The position numbers and the translations under genes are program-made. Shown here piece after piece: positions 16,826 through 24,860 of a stretch of DNA of 38,888 bases. Each line of letters opens with the position of its first letter. Positions within the stretch are counted from its first letter, which is position 1. The DNA lies in NCBI GenBank assembly GCA_010027845.1, contig RGUL01000015.1, positions 1 through 38,888 on the forward strand, written 5' to 3'. The DNA is from Gammaproteobacteria bacterium (GTDB lineage: Bacteria; Pseudomonadota; Gammaproteobacteria; Steroidobacterales; Steroidobacteraceae). Below the pieces are notes generated by a model. It was not told the DNA's origin. It worked only from the letters and a program-made list of their open reading frames with translations, and did not search any database.

Positions 16826-18355
16826 ATGCAACGACGCACTTTTCTAGAGCGTGGCGTGACCGTGGGCGCGCTCGCACTCGGTGGTTTTTCGCTCGACGCG
16901 CGCGCCATCGCTGCTGATGCGCCGCGTTACGATCTAATCGTCGTAGGCGCCGGCACTGCCGGTTTACCTGCCGCGATTTTCGCTTCGCGACGCGGTGCGA
17001 AAGTGTTGTTGATCGACGCCGCGAACGACATCGGTGGCACGCTGCATCTGGCCAATGGTCAAGTGGCTGCTGCGGGCACGCGCACGCAAGCCAACAAAGG
17101 CATCAAAGATTCGCCCGATGCGCACTACGCCGACGTCATGCGACTCGCGCACGATCTCGCCGATCGCGACATCGTGCGGCGCACGGTCGACGAGGCGCCG
17201 GCCACAATCAACTGGTTACTCGATGCAGGCCTCACGCCACTGCCCGACCATCCGGTGACCGGCGACAACCCGACGCGCAAAGCCTATACGACGCCTCGCT
17301 ATATTTGGGCCAAAGAAGAAGGTCGAGCGATCCTCGCCGTGATCCGTCGCGAACTGGAGCCCGAAGTGGCGAGCGGTCGCGTCACCGTGCGACTCGGCAG
17401 CCGCGTCACCGCGCTCGTCACCGACCCGAACGACGCCAAAGGTGCCGTGATCGGCGTGCGCGCGGGCGATTTCGTCGCGGCCGGTCGCCACGTGCTGATC
17501 ACCACCGGTGGCTACGCCATGAACCCTGCGGTGTTCGAACGCTTGTGCGGGCAACCGACCTACGCCGGCGCGTCCTATCCTTTTTCTTTGGGTGACGGCC
17601 TCGAACTGGCGACTTCGGTGGGCGGTTGGTTGCGCGGTCGCGATCTGCACCGCCCGGGTTCGGGCTCGATCCTCACCGCCGAGGCGTTCGACTCGAAAAT
17701 TTATGCGCGCTTCGTCACGGCACCCCAGACTCGTTTGCCATGGGAAATTTGGGTCAACAATGCCGGCCAGCGTTACGTCCGCGAAGATGAACCGCTGACG
17801 TACGAGCGCGAACGTGCGTTTGTGAAACAAGATCGACTGCGCTATCAAATCGTCTTCGATGCCGCGATCGCGAACGAAGCACCGGTCGGCATCGAGAAAT
17901 GGTCGCGCGAGAAATTTTTGGCGCATTTCGACGGCCACCCGATGTTCCATCGCGCCGACACGCTCGAGGCACTCGCGGCAAAAGCGAAGATCGATGCCGC
18001 CGGACTCGTGGCGACCGTGCGCGAGTACAACGCTGCCGTGGCGAGTGGTCGCGACGCCCTCGGACGCCAGCACATGCCGCGACCGATTGAGCGTGCGCCC
18101 TTCTACGCGATCACCCAACTCGGTCACTCCGCGACATCATCGGCGGGTATCGTCGTCGATCGCCAACTACGCGTGCAGCGCGGCGACGGTAGCGTCGTGC
18201 CGAATCTGTACGCAGCCGGCGAGGTGCTCGGCAGTGGTGTCACGCTCGGCAAGGCCTTCGCGCCCGGCATGATGCTGACGCCTGCGCTCGCACTCGGTCG
18301 CTGGCTCGGCAATACCTTGCCCGTCAGTGCCGATCGCAAACCCCGTCGCGCCTAA
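16826..18355 (+). CDS. Tat-exported FAD-dependent oxidoreductase (fumarate reductase/flavocytochrome c fold)
   Basis: This 509-residue flavoprotein starts with a twin-arginine signal (MQRRTFLERG, then a hydrophobic ALALGGFSL and an AIAADAP cleavage area), so it should be exported folded. The FAD site is LIVVGAGTAGLPAAIFASRRGAKVLLIDA. The C-terminus NLYAAGEVLGSGVTLGKAFAPGMM closes the FAD fold as in fumarate reductases, 3-ketosteroid dehydrogenases and tricarballylate dehydrogenase. The arginine-containing NRLGG motif of true fumarate reductases is replaced by LGKAFAPG, so fumarate is unlikely to be the substrate. No heme-binding CxxCH is present. It lies 25 nt after fba and 24 nt before cysB. 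Substrate and electron partner are unknown. Confidence 0.75.
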   Translation: MQRRTFLERGVTVGALALGGFSLDARAIAADAPRYDLIVVGAGTAGLPAAIFASRRGAKVLLIDAANDIGGTLHLANGQVAAAGTRTQANKGIKDSPDAHYADVMRLAHDLADRDIVRRTVDEAPATINWLLDAGLTPLPDHPVTGDNPTRKAYTTPRYIWAKEEGRAILAVIRRELEPEVASGRVTVRLGSRVTALVTDPNDAKGAVIGVRAGDFVAAGRHVLITTGGYAMNPAVFERLCGQPTYAGASYPFSLGDGLELATSVGGWLRGRDLHRPGSGSILTAEAFDSKIYARFVTAPQTRLPWEIWVNNAGQRYVREDEPLTYERERAFVKQDRLRYQIVFDAAIANEAPVGIEKWSREKFLAHFDGHPMFHRADTLEALAAKAKIDAAGLVATVREYNAAVASGRDALGRQHMPRPIERAPFYAITQLGHSATSSAGIVVDRQLRVQRGDGSVVPNLYAAGEVLGSGVTLGKAFAPGMMLTPALALGRWLGNTLPVSADRKPRRA

Positions 18356-18379
18356 GGCAGCGACGAACGGCGGCAGACG

Positions 18380-19357
18380 ATGAAACTGCAGCAACTGCGC
18401 TACCTCGCCGCGATCGTCGAGGCCGATTTCAACATTTCGGCGGCAGCGAACAAGCTGCACTTATCGCAGCCGGGCGTCAGTCGACAGCTGAAGTTGCTCG
18501 AAGACGAACTCGGGTTCGAGCTATTCGTGCGAGACGGCCGCGCGCTCGAACGGCTCACGCCGGCGGGTCAGCGCGTGCTAGAGCGCGCACAACGCGCGCT
18601 GCGCGAGACTCAAGCGATCAAATCGATGTCGCTCGATGCGCGCGATGCACAACGCGGCTCACTGTCGATCGCCACCACCCACACCCAGGCACGTTACGTG
18701 CTACCGCCGGTGATCGGCGAATTCCGACGGAAATATCCGCAGGTACGCCTGCATCTGCATCAAGGCACGTCCGAGCAGATCGCCGACATGTTGAACACCG
18801 GTCACGTCGATATCGCGGTCGCGACCGGCTCACGTGAACAGTTCGCGCACTGCGTCTTGCTGCCCTGCTACGAATGGCATCGTCGAGTGGTCGTGCCACG
18901 CGATCATCCGCTCGCCCGCAGCAAATCTTTGACGCTCGCCAAACTCGCCAACCATCCGCTCGTCACCTACGTCTTTAACATGACGGGCCCCGCGTCTCTG
19001 CCCGACGCGTTCGCCGCGGCGGGCCTCGAGTTCGACATCGCGCTCACCGCACGCGACGCCGACGTCATCAAAACTTACGTAAGGGTCGGGCTGGGCGTAG
19101 GAATCGTCGCGGCGATGGCGCTCGATCCACGAGAGGACGCCGACCTCGTTTCGCTAGACGCGTCGCATCTGTTCCCGCGTCATTTGACTTGGGTCGGTTT
19201 CCGTCGCGGCAATTTCCTGCGCCGCTATATGCTCGATTTCATGCATCAACTCGCGCCGCATCTCGATCGCACGCACGTGCACAAAGCGCAGCTCGCGAGC
19301 TCGCAAGACGAAGTCGATGCGCTGTTCGCCGACGTCGAGCTACCGCATTATCACTGA
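18380..19357 (+). CDS. cysB: LysR-family regulator CysB
   Basis: This 325-residue LysR-type regulator matches CysB along its whole length, not just the helix-turn-helix. The DNA-binding start MKLQQLRYLAAIVEADFNIS and SQPGVSRQLKLLEDELG are followed by the CysB-specific SIATTHTQARYVLPPVI, HQGTSEQIADM, LLPCYEWHR, and TDADVIKTYVR-like ARDADVIKTYVRVGLGVGIVA, ending DVELPHYH. CysB activates sulfate assimilation genes in response to O- or N-acetylserine and sulfur starvation. No cys operon lies in this window, so it works in trans. It follows the exported flavoprotein by 24 nt. The ATG start is certain from the conserved first residues. Confidence 0.93.
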   Translation: MKLQQLRYLAAIVEADFNISAAANKLHLSQPGVSRQLKLLEDELGFELFVRDGRALERLTPAGQRVLERAQRALRETQAIKSMSLDARDAQRGSLSIATTHTQARYVLPPVIGEFRRKYPQVRLHLHQGTSEQIADMLNTGHVDIAVATGSREQFAHCVLLPCYEWHRRVVVPRDHPLARSKSLTLAKLANHPLVTYVFNMTGPASLPDAFAAAGLEFDIALTARDADVIKTYVRVGLGVGIVAAMALDPREDADLVSLDASHLFPRHLTWVGFRRGNFLRRYMLDFMHQLAPHLDRTHVHKAQLASSQDEVDALFADVELPHYH

Positions 19358-19359
19358 GC

Positions 19360-19379
19360 GCGACCGACTTCACGGTCGC
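19360..19379. other. Hairpin between convergent cysB and the alarmone hydrolase gene
   Basis: GCGACCG-ACTTCA-CGGTCGC is a perfect 7-bp stem just after the cysB stop and overlapping the last codons of the convergent gene. It has no T run on either side, so it is at best a weak or Rho-assisted bidirectional terminator. Confidence 0.35.
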
Positions 19380-19909
19380 TGACGATAAATTTGATCGAAG
19401 CGCGCTTCGAGTTCGGCGTTCGTACCGCGCAACTCGTCGACCACGCGCTTCGCCCAATCGAAATATTCCCGCTGCCGCTCTAGCGACCAGCGTTGCGGCG
19501 GACTCGCGACGAGACTACGTAAATTGCAAAGTTTGTCGGCTAATTTCACAAGGCGTGCACGCTGCGATGCAGTGCGTACTCGCGTGATCTGCAATTTTTT
19601 TCGCACCCGCCAATCGACCGTCGGTTCGTCACTGGTTTCCATCACGACCTTGGCGACCGCCGCACCGAACTCGCCCTGTAACTCCTGCAACGTGGTCTGC
19701 GTGTCTTCGATGGTGTCATGCAAAATCGCCGCTGCTAGCGCGATCTCATCGCGCACGCCACCTTCGAACCACAGCGCGTGCGCGAGATCGAGCGGATGAT
19801 TGATATACGGCAACCGCCCGGCGCCCTTGCGACGCTGATGACGGTGTTTCCACGCCGCAAAACGCGCCGCGTGCAGCAGCAAACCGAAATCGTCGGCGCG
19901 GCGAGGCAT
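19370..19909 (-). CDS. MESH1-like small alarmone hydrolase (HD domain)
   Basis: This 179-residue protein is a stand-alone HD hydrolase resembling animal MESH1 and the hydrolase half of SpoT. Visible motifs are AARFAAWKHRHQRRKG, YINHP with metal ligand His38, ILHDTIEDT (His64-Asp65 and the Glu68-Asp69 pair), and ARLVKLADKLCNLRSL. The C-terminal EYFDWAKRVVDELRGTN also fits MESH1. There is no synthetase, TGS or ACT domain. It likely removes the 3'-pyrophosphate from (p)ppGpp, possibly also the phosphate from NADPH as human MESH1 does. I chose ATG 19909, which begins 3-4 residues before the conserved helix; a TTG at 19957 would add 16 residues. It is divergent from rraA. Confidence 0.82.
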   Translation of the reverse strand: MPRRADDFGLLLHAARFAAWKHRHQRRKGAGRLPYINHPLDLAHALWFEGGVRDEIALAAAILHDTIEDTQTTLQELQGEFGAAVAKVVMETSDEPTVDWRVRKKLQITRVRTASQRARLVKLADKLCNLRSLVASPPQRWSLERQREYFDWAKRVVDELRGTNAELEARFDQIYRQRP

Positions 19910-19974
19910 CGTCAGAACTCGAAGGGCTGCGTCATAATCGGCATTAGTTAACACCAAAGCCTCGGAGATTGACC

Positions 19975-20451
19975 ATGCTGCGTAGCATTTGCGATTTGTC
20001 GGACGACCATCCGGGTGTGGTGCGCGCCGCCGAGTCGATCTTTCGCGACTTCGGTGGCTTGAAGGTGTTTCATGGGGCGATCACGACCGTGCGCTGCTTC
20101 GAGGACAACGCGCTCTTAAAAGCCACGCTCGCGACACCCGGTGCCGGTCGCGTGATGGTGGTCGACGGCGGCGGCTCGCTGCGGCGCGCGCTGGTTGGCG
20201 ACAAGCTGGGCGCACTGTTGCTGCAGCACGGCTGGGCGGGAATCGTCGTCAACGGCGCGGTGCGCGATGTCGAGAATTTGCGCGACATGCCGATCGCCGT
20301 ACGTGCTTTGGCCACCTGCCCGACCAGGCCCGCACAACTCGGCGCCGGTGAGCTCGACCTCGCGGTGAGTTTCGCAGGCGTCACGTTCACGCCCGGCGAG
20401 TTTCTCTATGCGGACGAGAATGGATTGATCGTCAGCGCGCGGGCGCTTTAA
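19975..20451 (+). CDS. rraA: RraA-type regulator of RNase E activity
   Basis: This 158-residue protein closely follows E. coli RraA: the start CDL, then FGGLKVFHGAITTVRCFEDNALL, then GRVMVVDGGGSLRRALVGDKLG, GIVVNGAVRDVENL and VTFTPGEFLYADENGLIVS. RraA binds RNase E and inhibits mRNA turnover; related proteins are 4-hydroxy-4-methyl-2-oxoglutarate aldolases using an RD pair with a divalent metal. Here both possibilities remain, though similarity to RraA itself is strong. The ATG has a Shine-Dalgarno GGAG about 6 nt upstream. Its TAA stop overlaps the convergent nitroreductase gene by 4 nt. Confidence 0.87.
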   Translation: MLRSICDLSDDHPGVVRAAESIFRDFGGLKVFHGAITTVRCFEDNALLKATLATPGAGRVMVVDGGGSLRRALVGDKLGALLLQHGWAGIVVNGAVRDVENLRDMPIAVRALATCPTRPAQLGAGELDLAVSFAGVTFTPGEFLYADENGLIVSARAL

Positions 20452-21014
20452 GCACCGGCGTTCGACACCCAGCGCGTCACGCCGCCGATATCGACCGCAC
20501 GCACCGGCTTCATCTCGGTCGGCCAACCGACGTGGATGAAGCCCGCGACTTGATCGGTATCGGCGAGACCGAGTGCGTGTTTGACCGTCGGGTCGTAAGC
20601 TGCCCCACCCGTTTTCCACATCGTGCCGAGACCCGCCGCGCGCGCGGCGAGGATGAGATTCTCGATCGCGGCACCCACCGCGAGCACCTGCTCGACGTCC
20701 GGTACTTTCGGATGGCTCGAAACGCTCGTCGCAACGACGATCAACACCGGCGAGCGAAACGCCTTCGAGCGCTCGCGGCTCACGGTTTCCGCATCGGCCT
20801 CGGGGTGACGGCGACGCAGAGCCGACTCCAGAGCTGCGGCGAAGACCTCACGCCCTTGGTCCAGCAAGACGACGAATCGCCAAGGCGCGAGCAAGCCGTG
20901 ATCGGGTGCGCGCGCAGCGCAGCGCAGTAGGCTTTCGATCGTCGACGCAGGCACGCCCTGGTCACTGAATTTTTTGGCCGAGCTTCGGCCCTCGATCGCT
21001 TCCAAAACCTGCAT
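20448..21014 (-). CDS. Nitroreductase family protein (YdjA-like)
   Basis: This 188-residue FMN-dependent oxidoreductase resembles E. coli YdjA, a minimal nitroreductase. GRSSAKKFSDQGVP near the start carries the FMN phosphate-binding Arg/Ser, followed by CAARAPDHGLLAPWRFVVL, then PVLIVVATSV and GAAIENLILAARAAGLGTMWKTG. It probably reduces nitro compounds or quinones with NAD(P)H in the cytoplasm; the real substrate is unknown. I chose the ATG at 21014, which has AGGA a few nt upstream and aligns with the start of YdjA; a GTG at 21029 lacks a Shine-Dalgarno. It lies 63 nt downstream of the small secreted protein gene on the same strand. Confidence 0.85.
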   Translation of the reverse strand: MQVLEAIEGRSSAKKFSDQGVPASTIESLLRCAARAPDHGLLAPWRFVVLLDQGREVFAAALESALRRRHPEADAETVSRERSKAFRSPVLIVVATSVSSHPKVPDVEQVLAVGAAIENLILAARAAGLGTMWKTGGAAYDPTVKHALGLADTDQVAGFIHVGWPTEMKPVRAVDIGGVTRWVSNAGA

Positions 21015-21077
21015 CGGATCCTGCGCCACGTCGGCTTACGGGTGGCGCAGGATACCGGATGCGCGGGGTCATGCGGA

Positions 21078-21233
21078 TCAGAATACGTCGGTGGGCGGCA
21101 GCGGCAGAACCGGACCCGACGGACGGATGCGCTCTTTCGCTTCGGCCGAGGTCGCGGCAGCGAAGAAGGTCAACGTGGTGAGCATCAAGGCGAACAGGGC
21201 AAACAACTTTTGGCGGCGATTGGTGCGGGTCAT
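21078..21233 (-). CDS. Small secreted protein, 51 residues
   Basis: A short gene with good starts signals: GGAG lies about 7 nt before the ATG at 21233, in an AAGGAGT context. The product has a clear Sec signal peptide: basic MTRTNRRQK, hydrophobic LFALFALMLTTLTFFAAA and a TSAEA cleavage area. The mature part would be only about 18 residues, KERIRPSGPVLPLPPTDVF, rich in proline, so it is a secreted peptide rather than a folded domain. I recognise no family. It lies 123 nt downstream of the Ser/Thr kinase gene on the same strand, with a palindrome between them. A role as signal, or as accessory to the kinase, is speculation. Confidence 0.65.
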   Translation of the reverse strand: MTRTNRRQKLFALFALMLTTLTFFAAATSAEAKERIRPSGPVLPLPPTDVF

Positions 21234-21262
21234 GTCGGTACTCCTTGAGTGGAAGGTGGCTG

Positions 21263-21281
21263 TGAACCCGCGGCGGGTTCA
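21263..21281. promoter_or_regulatory. 19-bp palindrome before the small secreted protein gene
   Basis: TGAACCCGC-G-GCGGGTTCA is a perfect 9-bp inverted repeat with a 1-bp centre, 30 bp upstream of the ATG at 21233. With a one-base centre it is a better fit for an operator of a dimeric regulator than for an RNA hairpin. A smaller repeat (CCGG-CTCAA-CCGG, 21301-21313) is nearby. No regulator can be named. Confidence 0.5.
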
Positions 21282-21356
21282 TCAGGGAATACGCAACCCT
21301 CCGGCTCAACCGGACATCATTTTTTGCAAATCGCCACGAACTAAAAAATCAACGCA

Positions 21357-24167
21357 TCAAAAAATTCGTTCGGGTTCGCTCATCTCCCTCGCCCTGGTCT
21401 CGCTGAGGCCGGCGAGCGGCATTCGATCCGGCGCATCGCGCAGTCGATCCGACAGCCAACGAAGCTTTCGCACGGCCGTGTGTCGTTCGGGAAAGCTCTT
21501 GCGAACTTGATCTAATAAGACCTCCGTTCGATTCAAATATTGCCTATTAAGGGATAAATCGCTCTTATTGTTTCTTATTTCAAACAATAGCTGGTTCAAA
21601 CGCAGCAGCGCGGTGTCGGGATGGTCGGGCCCCATGCCCGCCGCGCGCTCGGCCGTTTCGCAGGCGCGCGCTAGCAATTCGGCGGCGGACTTCGTTTTGC
21701 CGACCGCCTCGGCCGCCCATCCCATCGCGAACCAGCGATAAGCGAGCAAGGCATTCGGGCTCTCGGCGCCGCGTGCGCCATTCCACGACTCGTCGCTCAT
21801 CCAACCCGAGGCCGCCGGGAAATCGCCAGCGTGGAGTGCCGCAGCGGCCTCGGCGAGCGCGAGGCGCCGACGAAAACGCAGCCGGTTGTCGGGTTCCGGC
21901 GGCAAGGCGCCGAGGTCTTGCCAGGCGAAATCGAGCGCGGCGCGAGCGTCGGCGCCGCGCTCGACGAAACCGAACACCGCCGCCTCCACGATGCGTCGCT
22001 CGATTCGGTCTTCGACTCGGAGCGGCAGTGCGACGGCTCGCGCCGCGTCGGCGCGCAGCCAGTCGACCACCTCGGCGGTTTGTTGCGTACGCCAGGCGAA
22101 TTTCAGCCAGTGCAGGTGCAGGGTTTGTTGGCTGGCGGCGTACGGCCCATAGACGCCGGCGGACTCGGCAACCAATTTTTGCAAAGTCGGCCACGCCGCA
22201 CGAAAGTCGCCGAGCCGATAGGCCCAACCCATTAACTCGGTGCCGCGCCCGATGCGGCTCGATGGCGTCAACCGGGGGTCGAGCAATAAATTCGAGGCCG
22301 CGCGCTGCTCGCGACGCGACGCCTCGAGATCACCGCGCATCCAGGCGCTGCGAATACGACCGAACAAGGCGATCAGTTGCCGATCGACGTTGCCCTCCAG
22401 CCGCGCGAGCTCGAGCGCGGTGGCGAAATTCCGTTCCGCATCGACGAGCGCGCCCTCGTCGAGTGCAATCCACGCGCGATTCAACCGCCAATCGATGCGA
22501 CTCGCGTTCGGCAACGACACGTCGTCGGCCGAGACCGGTAGTTGCTGCAAAAGATTGCGCGCATGGGCGACGTCACCGGCTGCGATCGCTCGCGTCGCCT
22601 CGTCGATCCTTGCAGCGACGAAACCCGACGCGTCGCCCGCGCCATCCATCGCCTCGGCGCGTCGCTCCATCGCCGCACGCGCGCGCTGCGGATCGCCGAG
22701 TCGCTCCCAAAGCGCGGCCACCGTCAACAACAATTCGGCACGCAACAAAGGTTGCGTCGCGAGATTGGCGCGCATTTGGGTTTCGCTGTCTAGCAATAGT
22801 TGGCGGGCCGTCATATCGCGACCGCCATGTAATTCCGGATTCGCTTGTTCGAATAAATCGAGCATGAAGTCACGTGCGGCGAGCGCCTTACGGGATTCTT
22901 CGCGCGCCTCGATCGCGAGCAACACGGCGACGATGCCGACCGCGACGATGATCAAAATCGCAGCAGCGCCGAGCGTCACCGACCAACGATGTCGAGCGAC
23001 GAACTTACGTAGAACGTAGGTTCGCGACGCCGGTTGCGCAGCGACCGGCTCGCCGGCGAGCCAGTGCGTCAAATCTTGATGAAACGCGTCGACGGACGAG
23101 TAGCGCTCGTGTACGTCACGCGCCATCGCGCGTAACAACACGGCATCGAGATCGCCGCGTAACGCACGCGAAATTTTCGACGGCGTCGAGTTACGTTGCG
23201 CAGCAACCTCGGCTTCGATACGTGTGCGGCTCGCGAGCCGCAACTGTGCATCGACGATCGCTGTTTCGATCTCGGCCGAGCTATTTTTGCGTGTGACGTA
23301 CGGCGAGCTACCGGTGAGTAATTCATAGAGCATCACGCCTAGCGAATACACGTCGCTCGCGATCGATAGCGGTCGCGACTGAACCTGCTCGGGGCTCGCA
23401 TAGCGCAAGGTCATCGCACGCGCACCGATATCCGTGACGATTTTTTCGGCTGGCGTGTCTTGCAAGCGTGCGATGCCGAAATCCAGTAGTTGTGCTTGAC
23501 CGCGGGCGTTGACGAGTACGTTCGCCGGCTTCAAATCGCGGTGGATCACCAAATGACTGTGGGCGTAGCGCACGGCGTCCAGCACCTGTAAAAACAGATT
23601 GATGCGCGCATGCAGATCGAGACGTGAGCGATCGCAGTATTCGTCGAGCCGTTGCCCTTGCACGTATTCCAGCGCGAGGAATGGCCGCCCTTTGTGATCG
23701 ATGCCGGCATCGTACAAGCGGGCGATATTCGGATGCTCGAGTGACGAGAGGATGTCGCGCTCGCGTGCCATCCGCTCCGCAAGACCGGGAATCCACGCTA
23801 GCCGCGGCAACTTCAGCGCGATCTGTCGCTTCAAAACTCCATCGACGCGTTCGGCGAGCCACACCGCGCCCATGCCACCGGTGCCGAGTTCGCGCAGCAC
23901 GCGATAGGGCCCGACGATGTCGTCGGGCGCGAGTTCCGGCGCCGGTGGTGGCAGCCCTTCGATCGGCGGCAAAGACTCAAACAAAGCTTCGGACTCGGCG
24001 ACCGCTTCGATCGACAACAGACCGCGCAAACTGTCGCGAACTTCGGGTCGCAGCGTCGTTTGAGATTGCAGCCAGCGTTCGCGCTCGGCGCGGGGCAACG
24101 CGAGCGCCTCGTCGAGCAATTCGCTGATGGACGGCCAGTCGGCGACGAGACCGGGAGGAAACTTCAT
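21357..24167 (-). CDS. Transmembrane Ser/Thr protein kinase with extracytoplasmic sensor region
   Basis: This 936-residue protein has a cytoplasmic Hanks-type kinase domain from about residue 87 to 372. The Gly loop is LGTGGMGAVW, the ATP Lys is in QIALKL (Lys119), the catalytic loop is HRDLKPAN (209-216) and DFG is at 229-231, so it should be active. One transmembrane helix follows (about 398-418, LGAAAILIIVAVGIVAVLLAI). The last 500 residues are Ala/Leu/Arg-rich helical repeats resembling a TPR-like solenoid and should face the periplasm as a sensor. I chose ATG 24167; an in-frame TTG at 24227 would add 20 residues. The gene directly follows an ECF sigma factor gene, suggesting that the kinase acts on that sigma factor. 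Confidence 0.85.
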   Translation of the reverse strand: MKFPPGLVADWPSISELLDEALALPRAERERWLQSQTTLRPEVRDSLRGLLSIEAVAESEALFESLPPIEGLPPPAPELAPDDIVGPYRVLRELGTGGMGAVWLAERVDGVLKRQIALKLPRLAWIPGLAERMARERDILSSLEHPNIARLYDAGIDHKGRPFLALEYVQGQRLDEYCDRSRLDLHARINLFLQVLDAVRYAHSHLVIHRDLKPANVLVNARGQAQLLDFGIARLQDTPAEKIVTDIGARAMTLRYASPEQVQSRPLSIASDVYSLGVMLYELLTGSSPYVTRKNSSAEIETAIVDAQLRLASRTRIEAEVAAQRNSTPSKISRALRGDLDAVLLRAMARDVHERYSSVDAFHQDLTHWLAGEPVAAQPASRTYVLRKFVARHRWSVTLGAAAILIIVAVGIVAVLLAIEAREESRKALAARDFMLDLFEQANPELHGGRDMTARQLLLDSETQMRANLATQPLLRAELLLTVAALWERLGDPQRARAAMERRAEAMDGAGDASGFVAARIDEATRAIAAGDVAHARNLLQQLPVSADDVSLPNASRIDWRLNRAWIALDEGALVDAERNFATALELARLEGNVDRQLIALFGRIRSAWMRGDLEASRREQRAASNLLLDPRLTPSSRIGRGTELMGWAYRLGDFRAAWPTLQKLVAESAGVYGPYAASQQTLHLHWLKFAWRTQQTAEVVDWLRADAARAVALPLRVEDRIERRIVEAAVFGFVERGADARAALDFAWQDLGALPPEPDNRLRFRRRLALAEAAAALHAGDFPAASGWMSDESWNGARGAESPNALLAYRWFAMGWAAEAVGKTKSAAELLARACETAERAAGMGPDHPDTALLRLNQLLFEIRNNKSDLSLNRQYLNRTEVLLDQVRKSFPERHTAVRKLRWLSDRLRDAPDRMPLAGLSETRAREMSEPERIF

Positions 24168-24233
24168 GTTGCGAAAGATCGGCGGGATTGCTTGCGGGAT
24201 ACGCAGTGCCGACTCACGACCGGACAAAAATTT

Positions 24234-24794
24234 TCAGGGGTCGCGCAACGACGCGGCGAGCAACAGTCGCGCTTTTTCCCAATCGCGTCGCACGGTGCGC
24301 TCGGTCACGCCCAGCGCTGCGGCGATTTCGACTTCCTTCATGCCGCCGAAGTAACGCATCTCGACCACGCGCGCGAGCCGCTCGTCGAGCTTCGCGAGTT
24401 CGAGTAACGCCTCGTGCACGTCGATGATCTCGTCCTCGCCCGGCGACGCGAGCCGCTCGCTGACGTCGGCGTCTAGCGTGACGTGCGCCGCGTCACCACC
24501 GCGCCGTTCGGCGTTCCGCGCACGCGCGACGTCGACGATGATCGAGCGCATCACTTGCGCACCGTACGCGAAAAAATGCGAGCGATCTTTGGGGGTCAGT
24601 CGATCGGCCGCCGTGAACTTCAGGTAGCACTCGTGCACCAGGATCGTGGTGTCGAGTAAGGTGCCGCGTTTGTGGGGCGCGAGGCGCGCGTGCGCGATAC
24701 GACGCAGTTCGGGATAAAGGGCGTCGAAGAGATCGTCGAACGCACGCTGATCCCCGTCGCGGGCTTTGGCGAGCAGGCCGGTGATGTCACCCAT
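24234..24794 (-). CDS. ECF sigma factor, kinase-linked (ECF43/TIGR02999-like)
   Basis: This 186-residue sigma factor has regions 2 and 4 only. Region 2 contains FDDLFDALYPELRRIAHARL and HFFAYGAQVMRSIIVDVARARNAERRGG; region 4 ends in VEMRYFGGMKEVEIAAALGVTERTVRRDWEKARLLL. In region 2.2 the acidic DAED-type motif of ordinary ECF factors is replaced by Asp48-Thr49-Thr50-Ile51 (DTTILVHECYLKF). Kinase-dependent ECF43 factors, such as EcfP of Vibrio parahaemolyticus, lack the same acidic charge and gain it by threonine phosphorylation. No anti-sigma gene is present; the next gene is a Ser/Thr kinase. ATG 24794 is preferred over an upstream TTG at 24827. Confidence 0.87.
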   Translation of the reverse strand: MGDITGLLAKARDGDQRAFDDLFDALYPELRRIAHARLAPHKRGTLLDTTILVHECYLKFTAADRLTPKDRSHFFAYGAQVMRSIIVDVARARNAERRGGDAAHVTLDADVSERLASPGEDEIIDVHEALLELAKLDERLARVVEMRYFGGMKEVEIAAALGVTERTVRRDWEKARLLLAASLRDP

Positions 24795-24860
24795 GCCCCG
24801 AGCATACCGAGGCGTCCGCCGCGGCAAACCGGAGATGAATCCGGTTCGGCAGCAGTTCGA

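Noticed and set aside
17216-18127. A 303-codon open frame opposite the flavoprotein gene
   Set aside because: It is an antisense mirror with no start signal or family match.
19360-19379. Intrinsic terminator between cysB and the alarmone hydrolase
   Set aside because: The stem is good but no T run follows on either strand; kept only as a hairpin.
21773-22867. A 364-codon Arg-rich open frame opposite the kinase gene
   Set aside because: Very high Arg/Ala content and no motif; it is the antisense shadow of the kinase sensor region.
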